A DNA stretch of 64,000 nucleotides from Arthrobacter silvisoli (GTDB taxonomy: Bacteria; Actinomycetota; Actinomycetes; Actinomycetales; Micrococcaceae). The stretch lies in assembly GCF_003369445.1 (NCBI RefSeq), contig NZ_QRCU01000039.1, positions 62,001-126,000 of the forward strand. The letters run 5' to 3'. Of this stretch, positions 40,264 to 48,894 are shown piece by piece (positions within the stretch are counted from its first letter, which is position 1; each line of letters opens with the position of its first letter). Position numbers and translations under genes: made by a program. Under the pieces are notes generated by a model. It worked only from the letters and a program-made list of their open reading frames with translations, ran no database searches and was not told the DNA's origin.

Positions 40264-41778
40264 ATGACGTTTGCAGCCCCTGAAACCAGCACCCACTACG
40301 TCCCCGAGAACCTGCCCACCCACCTCCAGCACTACATCAACGGCGAGTTCGTCGATTCGGTGTCCGGCAAGACCTTCGACGTCCTGGACCCGGTCTCCAA
40401 CAAGAACTACGCCACCGCCGCGGCAGGCCAGAAGGAAGACATCGACCTCGCCGTCGCCGCTGCCCGCGAAGCCTTCGTGAACGGTCCGTGGCCGAAGATG
40501 AAGCCGCGCGAGCGTGCCCGCGTCCTGAACCGGATCGCCGACGCCGTCGAGGCCCAGGAGGACCGCCTCGCCGAGCTCGAAACGTTCGACACCGGCCTGC
40601 CGATCACCCAGGCCAAGGGCCAGGCCCTGCGCGCGGCCGAGAACTTCCGCTTCTTCGCGGACCTGATCGTTGCCCAGTTCGACGACGCCATGAAGGTCCC
40701 CGGCTCCCAGATCAACTACGTGAACCGCAAGCCCATCGGCGTCGCTGGGCTCATCACTCCATGGAACACCCCGTTCATGCTGGAGTCCTGGAAACTCGCC
40801 CCGGCCCTGGCCACCGGCAACACCGTGGTTCTCAAGCCCGCCGAGTTCACCCCGTTGTCGGCCTCGCTCTGGGCGCAGATCTTCAAGGACGCCGGCCTGC
40901 CGGACGGTGTGTTCAACCTGGTCAACGGCCTCGGCGAAGAAGCCGGCGACGCCCTGGTGAAGCACCCGGACGTACCGCTGATCTCCTTCACCGGTGAGAC
41001 CACCACGGGCCAGACGATCTTCCGCAACGCCGCGGCCAACCTCAAGGGCCTGTCCATGGAACTCGGCGGCAAGTCCCCGTGCGTGGTGTTCGCCGACGCC
41101 GACCTCGACGCCGCGATCGACTCCGCCCTGTTCGGGGTGTTCTCCCTCAACGGCGAACGCTGCACCGCCGGCTCCCGCATCCTCGTGGAACGCGCCATCT
41201 ATGACGAGTTCTGCGAAAAGTACGCCGCCCGCGCCAGGAACATCGTGGTGGGCGACCCCCACGATCCCAAGACCCAAGTCGGTGCGCTCGTCCACCCGGA
41301 GCACTACGAGAAGGTGGCCTCCTACGTGGAGATCGGCAAGTCCGAAGGCCGGCTCCTGGCCGGCGGCGGCCGCCCCGAGCACCTGCCCGAAGGCAACTAC
41401 ATCGCACCCACCGTGTTTGCCGACGTCGCGCCCGACGCGCGGATCTTCCAGGAGGAAATCTTCGGTCCCGTCGTCGCGATCACGCCGTTCGAGAACGACG
41501 ACGAGGCCCTCGCCCTGGCGAACAACACCAAGTACGGCCTGGCGGCCTACATCTGGACCCAGAACCTGACCCGGGCCCACAACTTCTCGCAGAACGTCGA
41601 AGCCGGCATGGTGTGGCTGAACAGCCACAATGTCCGCGACCTGCGCACCCCGTTCGGCGGCGTCAAGGCTTCCGGCCTGGGCCACGAAGGCGGCTACCGC
41701 TCCATCGACTTCTACACCGATCAGCAGGCCGTCCACATCACCCTCGGCTCCGTGCACACGCCCAAGTTCGGCGCCTAG
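40264..41778 (+). CDS. hpaE: 5-carboxymethyl-2-hydroxymuconate semialdehyde dehydrogenase
   Basis: A 504-residue NAD-dependent aldehyde dehydrogenase that oxidises the ring-cleavage semialdehyde of homoprotocatechuate. Catalytic Cys300 in NGERCTAGSR and Glu266 in MELGGKSP are present, with PWNTPFMLESWKLAPALATG and FTGETTTGQ of the cofactor site. The frame is open upstream, but the ATG at 40264 follows AGGAAG and starts the usual tail. Position directly before hpaD supports the HpaE assignment over other ALDH types. Confidence 0.92.
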   Translation: MTFAAPETSTHYVPENLPTHLQHYINGEFVDSVSGKTFDVLDPVSNKNYATAAAGQKEDIDLAVAAAREAFVNGPWPKMKPRERARVLNRIADAVEAQEDRLAELETFDTGLPITQAKGQALRAAENFRFFADLIVAQFDDAMKVPGSQINYVNRKPIGVAGLITPWNTPFMLESWKLAPALATGNTVVLKPAEFTPLSASLWAQIFKDAGLPDGVFNLVNGLGEEAGDALVKHPDVPLISFTGETTTGQTIFRNAAANLKGLSMELGGKSPCVVFADADLDAAIDSALFGVFSLNGERCTAGSRILVERAIYDEFCEKYAARARNIVVGDPHDPKTQVGALVHPEHYEKVASYVEIGKSEGRLLAGGGRPEHLPEGNYIAPTVFADVAPDARIFQEEIFGPVVAITPFENDDEALALANNTKYGLAAYIWTQNLTRAHNFSQNVEAGMVWLNSHNVRDLRTPFGGVKASGLGHEGGYRSIDFYTDQQAVHITLGSVHTPKFGA

Positions 41779-41823
41779 GCCGGCGGCACCCAAACAGACC
41801 CCTTTCAACGAAGAGAGACCATC

Positions 41824-42927
41824 ATGAGCAACCCCTTCACCGGCCCCATTCCGACGCCGACAGTCCCGGCCCCGGACATCGTCCGCTGCGCCTACCTCGA
41901 ACTCGTGGTCACCGACCTGGCCAAGTCCCGCGCGTTCTACGTGGACCTGCTCGGCCTGCACGTCACCGAGGAAGACGAGAACACCATCTACCTGCGCTCC
42001 TTCGAGGAGTTCATCCACCACAACCTGGTGCTGCGCAAGGGCCCGGTGGCCGCAGCCGCTGCCTTCGCGTACCGGGTCCGCACTCCCGAGGATGTGGACG
42101 CCGCCGAGGCCTACTACAAGGAACTGGGCTGCCGCGTGGAGCGGCGCAAGGAAGGCTTCACCAAGGGCGTCGGCGACTCCGTCCGGGTCGAGGACCCGCT
42201 GGGCTTCCCGTACGAGTTCTTCTACGAGGTGGAGCACGTGGAGCGCCTCACCCAGCGCTACGAGCTCTACTCCGCCGGCGAACTGGTCCGCTTGGACCAC
42301 TTCAACCAGGTCACCCCGGACGTCCCGCGCGGCCGCAAGTACCTGGAGGACCTCGGCTTCCGCGTCTCCGAGGACATCAAGGATTCCGACGGCGTCACGT
42401 ACGCCGCGTGGATGCACCGCAAGCAGACCGTGCATGACACCGCCCTGACCGGCGGCAACGGCCCGCGCCTGCACCACATCGCCTTCTCCACGCACGAGAA
42501 GCACAACATCATCCAGATCTGCGACAAGATGGGCGCCCTGCGCATCAGCGACCGGATCGAACGCGGTCCCGGACGCCACGGCGTCTCCAACGCCTTCTAC
42601 CTGTACATCCTGGACCCGGACGGCCACCGCATCGAGATCTACACCCAGGACTACTACACCGGCGACCCGGACAACCCCACCATCACCTGGGACGTCCACG
42701 ACAACCAGCGCCGCGACTGGTGGGGCAACCCCGTGGTCCCGTCCTGGTACACCGAGGCCTCCCTCGTCCTGGACCTCGACGGCAACCCGCAGCCCGTCAT
42801 CGAACGCACGGACGCCTCGGAAATGGCCGTCACCGTAGGCGCCGACGGCTTCTCCTACACCCGCAAGGCCGACGACGGCGCGCCGGGTCCCGGCGTCGAA
42901 GGCTTCAAGCTGGGCGCGCAGGTCTAG
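41824..42927 (+). CDS. hpaD: 3,4-dihydroxyphenylacetate (homoprotocatechuate) 2,3-dioxygenase
   Basis: A 367-residue type I extradiol dioxygenase of the vicinal oxygen chelate fold. It closely resembles the Brevibacterium Fe(II) and Arthrobacter Mn(II) enzymes; with a 4-residue offset the ligands fall at His159 (LDHFNQVTPD), His218 (RLHHIAFSTH) and Glu271 (RIEIYTQDYY), and second-sphere His204 at QTVHDTALTG. It opens 3,4-dihydroxyphenylacetate to the semialdehyde used by HpaE. Whether iron or manganese is used cannot be read from sequence, since both forms share ligands. Confidence 0.97.
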   Translation: MSNPFTGPIPTPTVPAPDIVRCAYLELVVTDLAKSRAFYVDLLGLHVTEEDENTIYLRSFEEFIHHNLVLRKGPVAAAAAFAYRVRTPEDVDAAEAYYKELGCRVERRKEGFTKGVGDSVRVEDPLGFPYEFFYEVEHVERLTQRYELYSAGELVRLDHFNQVTPDVPRGRKYLEDLGFRVSEDIKDSDGVTYAAWMHRKQTVHDTALTGGNGPRLHHIAFSTHEKHNIIQICDKMGALRISDRIERGPGRHGVSNAFYLYILDPDGHRIEIYTQDYYTGDPDNPTITWDVHDNQRRDWWGNPVVPSWYTEASLVLDLDGNPQPVIERTDASEMAVTVGADGFSYTRKADDGAPGPGVEGFKLGAQV

Positions 42928-42972
42928 GCTGCCTTGCAGGCGGCGTCGGAGAGGACGGGTGAAGGGAACGGC

Positions 42973-43758
42973 ATGCTGGATGCGACAACGATCGAGGCCA
43001 TAGCGGACGAACTGGTGGAAGCCGGCCGGAACCGGACGCCGGTTCCGCGGCTCACCGCGCGCTACCCCGAGATGACGGTGGAGGATTCCTACGCCGTGCA
43101 GCAGCTCTGGCGGCGCCGGAACGAGGATGCCGGGCGGACGCTGGTGGGCCGCAAGATCGGGCTCACGTCCAAGGCCATGCAGGCCGCCACGGGCATCACC
43201 GAACCGGACTACGGCGCCATCTTCGATGACATGGTCCTCGAAACCGGGTGCTCCGTGGAGTGGGACCGCTACACGCACCCCCGGGTGGAGGTGGAACTGG
43301 CGTTCGTGCTGAAGCAGGACCTCACCGGCCCGGGCTGCACCCTCTTCGACGTCCTCAACGCCACCGACTACGTGGTCCCGGCCCTCGAGATCCTGGATTC
43401 CCGGATCGAAATGGAGGGCCGGACCATCGTGGACACCATCGCGGACAACGCCGCCATGGGGGCCATGGTGGTGGGCGGGCGCCCAGTGCGGCCGGACGCC
43501 GTCGACCTCCGCTGGGTATCGGCCATCCTGTACAAGAACCAGACGGTGGAGGAGACCGGCGTCGCGGCCGGCGTGCTGGACCACCCGGCGGCCGGCGTGC
43601 ACTGGCTGGCCAACAAGATCGCCCCGCACGGTGACGGGCTCAAGGCCGGGGAGATCATCCTGGCCGGCTCCTTCACCCGCCCGCTCTGGGTGTACAAAGG
43701 GGACACCGTCCACGCCGACTACGGACCGCTGGGAGCCATCACATGCCGATTCGAGTAG
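42973..43758 (+). CDS. hpaH: 2-oxohept-4-ene-1,7-dioate hydratase
   Basis: A 261-residue enzyme of the hydratase/decarboxylase family (MhpD-like, a FAH-related fold). VGRKIGLTSKAMQAATGITE, PRVEVELAFVLKQDLTG (metal Glu residues) and GEIILAGSFTRPLWVYKGDT are characteristic. ATG at 42973 follows AAGGGAA. It hydrates the dienoate to 4-hydroxy-2-oxoheptanedioate for HpaI and overlaps hpaI by 16 bp. Confidence 0.93.
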   Translation: MLDATTIEAIADELVEAGRNRTPVPRLTARYPEMTVEDSYAVQQLWRRRNEDAGRTLVGRKIGLTSKAMQAATGITEPDYGAIFDDMVLETGCSVEWDRYTHPRVEVELAFVLKQDLTGPGCTLFDVLNATDYVVPALEILDSRIEMEGRTIVDTIADNAAMGAMVVGGRPVRPDAVDLRWVSAILYKNQTVEETGVAAGVLDHPAAGVHWLANKIAPHGDGLKAGEIILAGSFTRPLWVYKGDTVHADYGPLGAITCRFE

Positions 43759-44561
43759 AACCGACGTTCGCTGAGGTCCTTGCCACCGCGGGCCGGCCCC
43801 TGGCCGGGATGTGGGTCTGCTCCGGCAGCCCGCTGGTCGCCGAGATCTGCGCCGGGTCCGGCCTGGACTGGCTCCTGATCGACGCCGAGCACAGCCCCAA
43901 CGGGATCGAGTCGATCCTCGCGCAGCTGCAGGCCGTACAGGGCTACCCGGTGCAGGCCATGGTCCGCCCGCCCGTCAACGACGCCGTCCTGATCAAGCAG
44001 TACCTCGACCTGGGCGTGCAGAACCTGCTCATCCCCATGGTCAACTCCGCGGCCGAGGCGCGTGCCGCCGTCGCCGCCGTCCGCTACCCGCCGCACGGCG
44101 TCCGCGGCGTCGGCTCCGCGCTGGCCCGCGCTTCGCGCTGGAACCGGATCCCGGACTACCTTGCCCGCGCATCGGAGACGGTCAGCGTGACGGTCCAGAT
44201 CGAATCTTCCGCTGCCGTGGCGGCGGTCGAAGAGATCCTGGCGGTCGACGGCGTCGACGCGGTCTTCCTCGGACCGTCCGACCTGGCCGCCTCCATGGGA
44301 CTGCTTGGCGAGCAGGAACACCCGAAGGTGCGGGCCGCCGTCGAACACTGCCTCGAAGCCGCCACAGCGGCCGGCAAGCCCGCCGGCGTCAACGCCTTCA
44401 ATGAGTCGACGGCGAAGGGGTACCTCGACGCCGGTGCCTCCTTCGTGCTGGTGGGCGCCGACGTCGCGATGCTGGCCCGGGGGAGCGAGGCCCTCGCGGC
44501 GAAGTTTGTGCCGGACGAGTCGGGCGAAGAGCCCGACGGCGGGGCGCGCCCGAGTTACTGA
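43743..44561 (+). CDS. hpaI: 4-hydroxy-2-oxoheptanedioate aldolase (class II, HpcH/HpaI family)
   Basis: A 272-residue metal-dependent aldolase. His in LLIDAEHSPNG (catalytic base), Arg in AMVRPPVNDA, Glu in VTVQIESSAAV and Asp in LGPSDLAASMG correspond to the known base, Arg and metal ligands of HpaI. It splits the hydroxy-oxo-diacid to pyruvate and succinate semialdehyde. Last gene of the operon; a palindromic repeat begins 17 bp after the stop. Confidence 0.93.
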   Translation: MPIRVEPTFAEVLATAGRPLAGMWVCSGSPLVAEICAGSGLDWLLIDAEHSPNGIESILAQLQAVQGYPVQAMVRPPVNDAVLIKQYLDLGVQNLLIPMVNSAAEARAAVAAVRYPPHGVRGVGSALARASRWNRIPDYLARASETVSVTVQIESSAAVAAVEEILAVDGVDAVFLGPSDLAASMGLLGEQEHPKVRAAVEHCLEAATAAGKPAGVNAFNESTAKGYLDAGASFVLVGADVAMLARGSEALAAKFVPDESGEEPDGGARPSY

Positions 44562-44577
44562 GCCGCGCTCCCGCCGC

Positions 44578-44689
44578 GGTGACGTTCCTTCCCGGTTGCT
44601 TTCGGGGGCACCATCGTCGGGGCCCCGAAGACCGGGGTTCTTCGCCGACGCAGCTTGCTGCGATGCGAAGCAACTGGGCAGGAAGGTCG
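44578..44689. repeat. Nested-palindrome intergenic repeat, copy C (degenerate)
   Basis: Left end 44578-44599 contains GACGTTCCTTCCCGGTTGC; right end 44670-44689 (GCAACTGGGCAGGAAGGTCG) is its inverted partner with about four mismatches in 20. The interior has further self-complementary GC blocks (GGGGCCCC). Ends match copies A and B. The remaining 44690-44865 has no recognisable gene. Confidence 0.55.
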
Positions 44690-44865
44690 TGCCGGCTCGC
44701 GTACTGTCGAGGCACAACGACAGCCTGAGGGGGCAGCACCGAATGAAACGCCACACTTTTCCCATCTTGACGACGGCGCTCAGCGAAGTGAAGAGTCCGA
44801 AGGCTGGACCAAGATCCACGACAACCTGCTGGTCAGAGGCAAGTCAGCAAGCGACCGGCCAAGCC

Positions 44866-46296
44866 CTACCCGATGATCGGCCGCTCCTCCGGTAGCCGGA
44901 ACAGCCGGGGGTGTGAGGACAAGGCCAGGGCCGAGGCCAGGGTGACCGAACCGAGACGGCCCGTGAACATGAGGACCATCAGCACCCATTGGGCACCGGC
45001 CGGCAGGTTGTACGTGATGCCGGTGCTGACGCCCACGGTGCCGAAAGCCGAAATGGCTTCGAACAGCACCTTCTCCAGGCTGTAGTCGGTCAGCATGAGC
45101 AGCAGCATGGTGCCGCCGATCACCGCCGCGACGCCGAGCAGGGCGACGGTCAGGGCCTGCCGCTGCACGGTGGGGCTGATGGAACGGTGGGCGATGGTCA
45201 CCTGCTCGCGGCCCCGGATTTCGTTCCAGATGGCAAAGCCAAGGACAAAGAAGGTGGTGATCTTGATGCCGCCGGCGGTTCCGGCGCTGCCGCCGCCGAT
45301 GAACATCAGGATGTCCGTGGTCATGAGCGTGTCCGACGACGCCGCCCCGTAGTCGATGCTGTTGAAGCCGGCCGTGCGCGGGAAGACGCTGCCGGCGAAG
45401 GCGCCCAGGACCTTGCCGCCGGTGCTCAGCGGTCCCAGGGTTTCCGGCCGGTTCCACTCGAAAGCTGCGAACGCCACGAAGCCGACCACCAGGAGCAGGA
45501 GAGTGCCGAAGACCGTCAGGCGGAGGTGCACGGTCCAGTCCTTGAGGCGGATGCCCTTGAAGAGCTGGATGATCACGGGGAAACCGAGGCCGCCGGCGAT
45601 TACGGCCAGGCAGACCGGCACGATGATCCACGGATCCTCGGCGAAGCCCATCAGGCTATCGCTGTACAGCGCGAAGCCGGCATTGTTGAACGCGGATACC
45701 GCGTGGAAGACACCGTGCCAGAGGGCGACTCCGGGATTCTGGTCGTAGGCGAGCCAGAACCGGATGGACAGGACAACGGCGGTGGCTCCCTCGACGGTGA
45801 ACATGATCCGCGCGACGCGGAACAGCACCGAACGGACATCGCCGAAGTTCAGGGTGTGGGTCTCGGACTGCGCCACCAACTGCCCGCGCAGCCCGAGGTT
45901 CTTCCTTACGACCAAGGCGAGCAGGGTCGCGAGGGTCATGATCCCGAAGCCGCCCACCTGGATGAGGCCCAGGATCACCACGTGCCCGAACGGCGTCCAG
46001 AACGTGGCCGTATCCACGGTGACCAGGCCGGTGACGCAGACAGCGGAGACCGCTGTGAACAGGGGAGCGAGACCGGCGTCGGTGCCCGGGTCCGTCCGGG
46101 CGAACGGCAGCATGAGCAAGGCCGAGCCGGCCAGGATCACCAGCAGGAACGCCAGGGGCAGTGAACGAACGGGGTGCAGGAGCGCCCGGGCGATGGCGCT
46201 CTCCCTCTTCGCACGGGGAACCAGCTCGGGTGTGGCCTCGTCCCGCGGCGGCCCGTTCCGGCGACGCCCGGATGCCGGCTTCCGTACTGTCGACAT
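44866..46296 (-). CDS. TrkH/KtrB-family potassium uptake membrane subunit
   Basis: A 476-residue membrane protein with the four M1-P-M2 repeats of K+ transporters. The four filter segments are visible: SAVCVTGLVTVD, SAFNNAGFALYS, SVFPRTAGFNSI and SAFGTVGVSTGI, each with the conserved glycine. A Gly-rich intramembrane gate (FIGGGSAGTAGGIKITTF) follows the third. The cytoplasmic regulatory subunit (TrkA/KtrA) is not adjacent, so it must be encoded elsewhere. Confidence 0.94.
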   Translation of the reverse strand: MSTVRKPASGRRRNGPPRDEATPELVPRAKRESAIARALLHPVRSLPLAFLLVILAGSALLMLPFARTDPGTDAGLAPLFTAVSAVCVTGLVTVDTATFWTPFGHVVILGLIQVGGFGIMTLATLLALVVRKNLGLRGQLVAQSETHTLNFGDVRSVLFRVARIMFTVEGATAVVLSIRFWLAYDQNPGVALWHGVFHAVSAFNNAGFALYSDSLMGFAEDPWIIVPVCLAVIAGGLGFPVIIQLFKGIRLKDWTVHLRLTVFGTLLLLVVGFVAFAAFEWNRPETLGPLSTGGKVLGAFAGSVFPRTAGFNSIDYGAASSDTLMTTDILMFIGGGSAGTAGGIKITTFFVLGFAIWNEIRGREQVTIAHRSISPTVQRQALTVALLGVAAVIGGTMLLLMLTDYSLEKVLFEAISAFGTVGVSTGITYNLPAGAQWVLMVLMFTGRLGSVTLASALALSSHPRLFRLPEERPIIG

Positions 46297-46404
46297 CTGC
46301 GCTTCCCTCCGTTGACACGCCAGCGCAGGTGCCCGTACCGGCGCCCGGCGCTCAGGGAGCCTACCACCGCCCGTGCCGGAGGGGACGGGGTCTTAACGAA
46401 ACCT

Positions 46405-46764
46405 TTACGCGGGTTTCCGCGCCATGTACCACTCGGTGAATTCCGAGGCCCTGCCGTCCGGGGCGAAGCGGATCACCCAGAGGTTGTCATAGGTGGGCTG
46501 GCCATTGAAGTAAGTGGTGAGGCCCTGCACGAACGCCAGGTTGCCGTCCTGCCCCAGAAGGGTCCATTCGAAGGTCCAGGCATGCGGCATGTCGCTGGCG
46601 TCGGTCCAGCCGTCCACGATTTCGTTGTGCCCGCGCCACGGCGACTCGGTGTCCGGCCGGGTCGAGTAGACGGCATCCTCGGTGAACAGTGCCCGGATGT
46701 CATCGGGGTCGTTCGAGGTCCAGGCAGCGATGTACTTGTCCATCCACGCGTTGACGTCGTTCAT
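46405..46764 (-). CDS. NTF2-like (SnoaL-type) small protein
   Basis: A 119-residue cone-shaped-fold protein: MDKYIAAWTSNDPDDIRALF, TEDAVYSTRP, then FTEWYMARKP at the end, the pattern of nuclear-transport-factor-2-like domains that include small isomerases, cyclases and stand-alone ligand-binding proteins. No catalytic role can be assigned. Confidence 0.82.
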   Translation of the reverse strand: MNDVNAWMDKYIAAWTSNDPDDIRALFTEDAVYSTRPDTESPWRGHNEIVDGWTDASDMPHAWTFEWTLLGQDGNLAFVQGLTTYFNGQPTYDNLWVIRFAPDGRASEFTEWYMARKPA

Positions 46765-46825
46765 GCTCCCGTTCTACGCCCCGACCGTGCAGCCATCAAG
46801 GGTTCAGCCGCCGGTCATCAAGGCA

Positions 46826-47707
46826 TCAGCCGCCCGCCCCCGAGTAGCGCTCCAGCCATCGCCGGGCCTGCCCGGCGATGCGCCGCTTCTGCGCCGCCAG
46901 CTTCTCCGCGGACTCGGCAGTGCGGGACGCCCGGCGGGCGTCCTGTTCGGCCGTCGCCAGTGCCTCCTCGAGGGACGCGAGGCGCTCCCGGGTCTCCTTC
47001 AGGGCTGCTTGGAGTTCCCGACGCCGGTGCGTGGCCTCCGCCAGTGCCAGTTCCGCCTCCGCGAGGTCGGCTTCCGCCTGCCCGGCCGCGCGCTCCGCGT
47101 CCTCGGCCTTGGCCCGCAGGCTTTCGCGGGCGCCGGCGTCGCCGTCGTCGGCTTTCACGCCTGTCTTCAGCCTGGGCGCGGCAGGAGCGGCAGGCACCGC
47201 GCCGCCTTCAACCGCGACTGCCCCGGACAGGTCCACCGCGTCCACACCGTCGCCCGACAAGGCCCGCACCAGCAGGCCGCTCCGGACAGCCGCGGCCGCA
47301 TCCATGTCACCAAGGGCAGCGCGCAGGGTACCCGTGACCTCGCTCGTCGCGGTGCTGCCCAGCCGCACCCCAAGGCCGGCGGCGATCTCATCGGCCTTCC
47401 CGACGGCGGCAGCCAGCAGATGGGGGCGTTGCTGCCCGAGTTCGCGCAGCCTGGCCGGATCCAGGTCCGTTTGGGCGTTCCGCAGCGCGGCACCGAGCCG
47501 GAGCAATTCCTCCAGTTCCGCGGCACCGCTGCGTGCCAGCATGTTGACCGCCCAGGCGGCCGCCGAGGGCTTCGGCAGCCGGCCGATCAGCGCCGCCAGC
47601 CCGGCGTCGCCGGAGCCTTTCGCTTCCTTCACGCGCGCACCGCGGGCCGCGACGAACTCGGAGGGCAGCAGCGAGTACAGTTCCACGGCCACCGTGCTCA
47701 GCTCCAT
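46826..47707 (-). CDS. Ala/Glu-rich coiled-coil protein, unknown
   Basis: A 293-residue protein. Residues 1-165 are helical (EFVAARGARVKEAKGSGDAG, IGRLPKPSAAAWAVNMLARS). Residues about 185-280 form a long, heptad-like coiled coil rich in Ala, Glu and Arg. No signal, membrane segment or known domain. The outline is seen in many actinobacterial genomes; function unknown. Confidence 0.75.
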   Translation of the reverse strand: MELSTVAVELYSLLPSEFVAARGARVKEAKGSGDAGLAALIGRLPKPSAAAWAVNMLARSGAAELEELLRLGAALRNAQTDLDPARLRELGQQRPHLLAAAVGKADEIAAGLGVRLGSTATSEVTGTLRAALGDMDAAAAVRSGLLVRALSGDGVDAVDLSGAVAVEGGAVPAAPAAPRLKTGVKADDGDAGARESLRAKAEDAERAAGQAEADLAEAELALAEATHRRRELQAALKETRERLASLEEALATAEQDARRASRTAESAEKLAAQKRRIAGQARRWLERYSGAGG

Positions 47708-47756
47708 GCGGGCATCTTAGCGGCACGGGCTGACAGCCGGAACGACGCCGGAGGGT

Positions 47757-48191
47757 TCAGTCCTGCTGCAGGGTCTGGGTCAGGTGGTGGGCCGGGATGC
47801 GGTCACGGTCGTAGGTGATCTCCGTGTAGCCGTGCGGCTGCGGGGTGCCGTCCTCGCCGAGGTTCACGAAGACGAGTTCCTCGATGGTCAGGATGCTGCG
47901 CCGGGTGATCATGTTCCGCACCTCGGCCCGCATGGTCAGGGACGTCCGGCCGAAGCGGGTTGCCGTGATCCCCAGCTCGATCAGGTCTCCCTGTACGGCC
48001 GAGCTCACGAAGTTGATCTCTGAGATGTATTTGGTGACGGCCCGGCCGTTGCCCAGTTGGATGATGGCGTAGATCGCTGCTTCCTCGTCGATCCATTTCA
48101 GCAGGCTTCCGCCAAACAGCGTGCCGTTGGCGTTCAGGTCCTCCGGGCGCACCCATTTGCGGGTCCGGAACGTGATGTCTGCTTTTTCCAT
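47757..48191 (-). CDS. Acyl-CoA thioesterase, hotdog fold (YciA/ACOT type)
   Basis: A 144-residue single hotdog domain. LNANGTLFGGSLLKWIDEEA has the Asn, Gly-Gly and Asp of the YciA/BACH active site; SEINFVSSAVQGDLIELGIT matches the central strands. It would hydrolyse acyl-CoA thioesters in the cytosol. Monocistronic as far as spacing shows. Confidence 0.88.
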   Translation of the reverse strand: MEKADITFRTRKWVRPEDLNANGTLFGGSLLKWIDEEAAIYAIIQLGNGRAVTKYISEINFVSSAVQGDLIELGITATRFGRTSLTMRAEVRNMITRRSILTIEELVFVNLGEDGTPQPHGYTEITYDRDRIPAHHLTQTLQQD

Positions 48192-48259
48192 AGGGCGAGA
48201 TTAGCCGAGCCGCACCGGGAACACCCGTGGCTGACTGATTTGGGAAAAAGATTAAGACT

Positions 48260-48763
48260 TCAGGCCATGGCGGTGTGCGCGGCGCTGTGGGAATCGAGGG
48301 CCTTCGAATAGCACTGGGACTCGCTGATGCCGATGTAGGGCCCGAAATTTGGAATCGGTGCGAAGCCTGAGCTTTCGTAGAAGCTGCGTCCGTCCGTCTG
48401 CGCCGAGCCCGCCTCGGCCGTGATCACCTGGAAGCCGCGCGAATGCGCCAGGCCTTCCAGGCTGGCCAGGATGGAACTGGCCACCCGGGACCCCCGGGCG
48501 TAGGGCACGACGTAGAGGCGCTTGATCTCCACCGTGCAGTCGTCCACGATCCGCAGCCCGCCGCAGCCCAACGGCTGTCCGGAACACTTCTCATACGCCA
48601 CTACGAAGACCGCGGTATCGGCCTCCGACGGCGCCGGGCCGGGTTCGTGATCGGACGTGCCGAAACGGGAATCCAGTTCAGACTGCTGGGCCGCGCGGAG
48701 GTCTGCGCCCACGGGGTTTGCCCAGCTGACCTGACGGATGTTGAGCCGCGGGTTGGTCTGCAT
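48260..48763 (-). CDS. GNAT-family N-acetyltransferase
   Basis: A 167-residue acetyltransferase: CGGLRIVDDCTVEIKRLYVV (beta4), then the acetyl-CoA loop VPYARGSRVASSILASLEGL (R-G-x-x-V/A type) and FQVITAEAGSAQTDGRSFYE with the later Tyr. Substrate unknown. Confidence 0.85.
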   Translation of the reverse strand: MQTNPRLNIRQVSWANPVGADLRAAQQSELDSRFGTSDHEPGPAPSEADTAVFVVAYEKCSGQPLGCGGLRIVDDCTVEIKRLYVVPYARGSRVASSILASLEGLAHSRGFQVITAEAGSAQTDGRSFYESSGFAPIPNFGPYIGISESQCYSKALDSHSAAHTAMA

Positions 48764-48894
48764 CGCTACCTCTTTCTCCGGAGGGGGTTATGCAAATCAA
48801 GCCTAGGAATCAGCGGTTACCGCCGTGTTTCCTGTGCGTAAGGGTCCGGAGAACTGCCGGTGGACCGGCCGATGGACCTGCCGCTTGGCGCCCG

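Noticed and set aside
40219..43713. 1164-codon leftward open frame antisense to the hpa operon
   Set aside because: Same reason; it covers hpaE, hpaD and hpaH, which have full family motifs on the other strand.
44655..44876. Short rightward frame after the hpa operon
   Set aside because: Begins inside the palindromic repeat and has no start signal or recognisable sequence.
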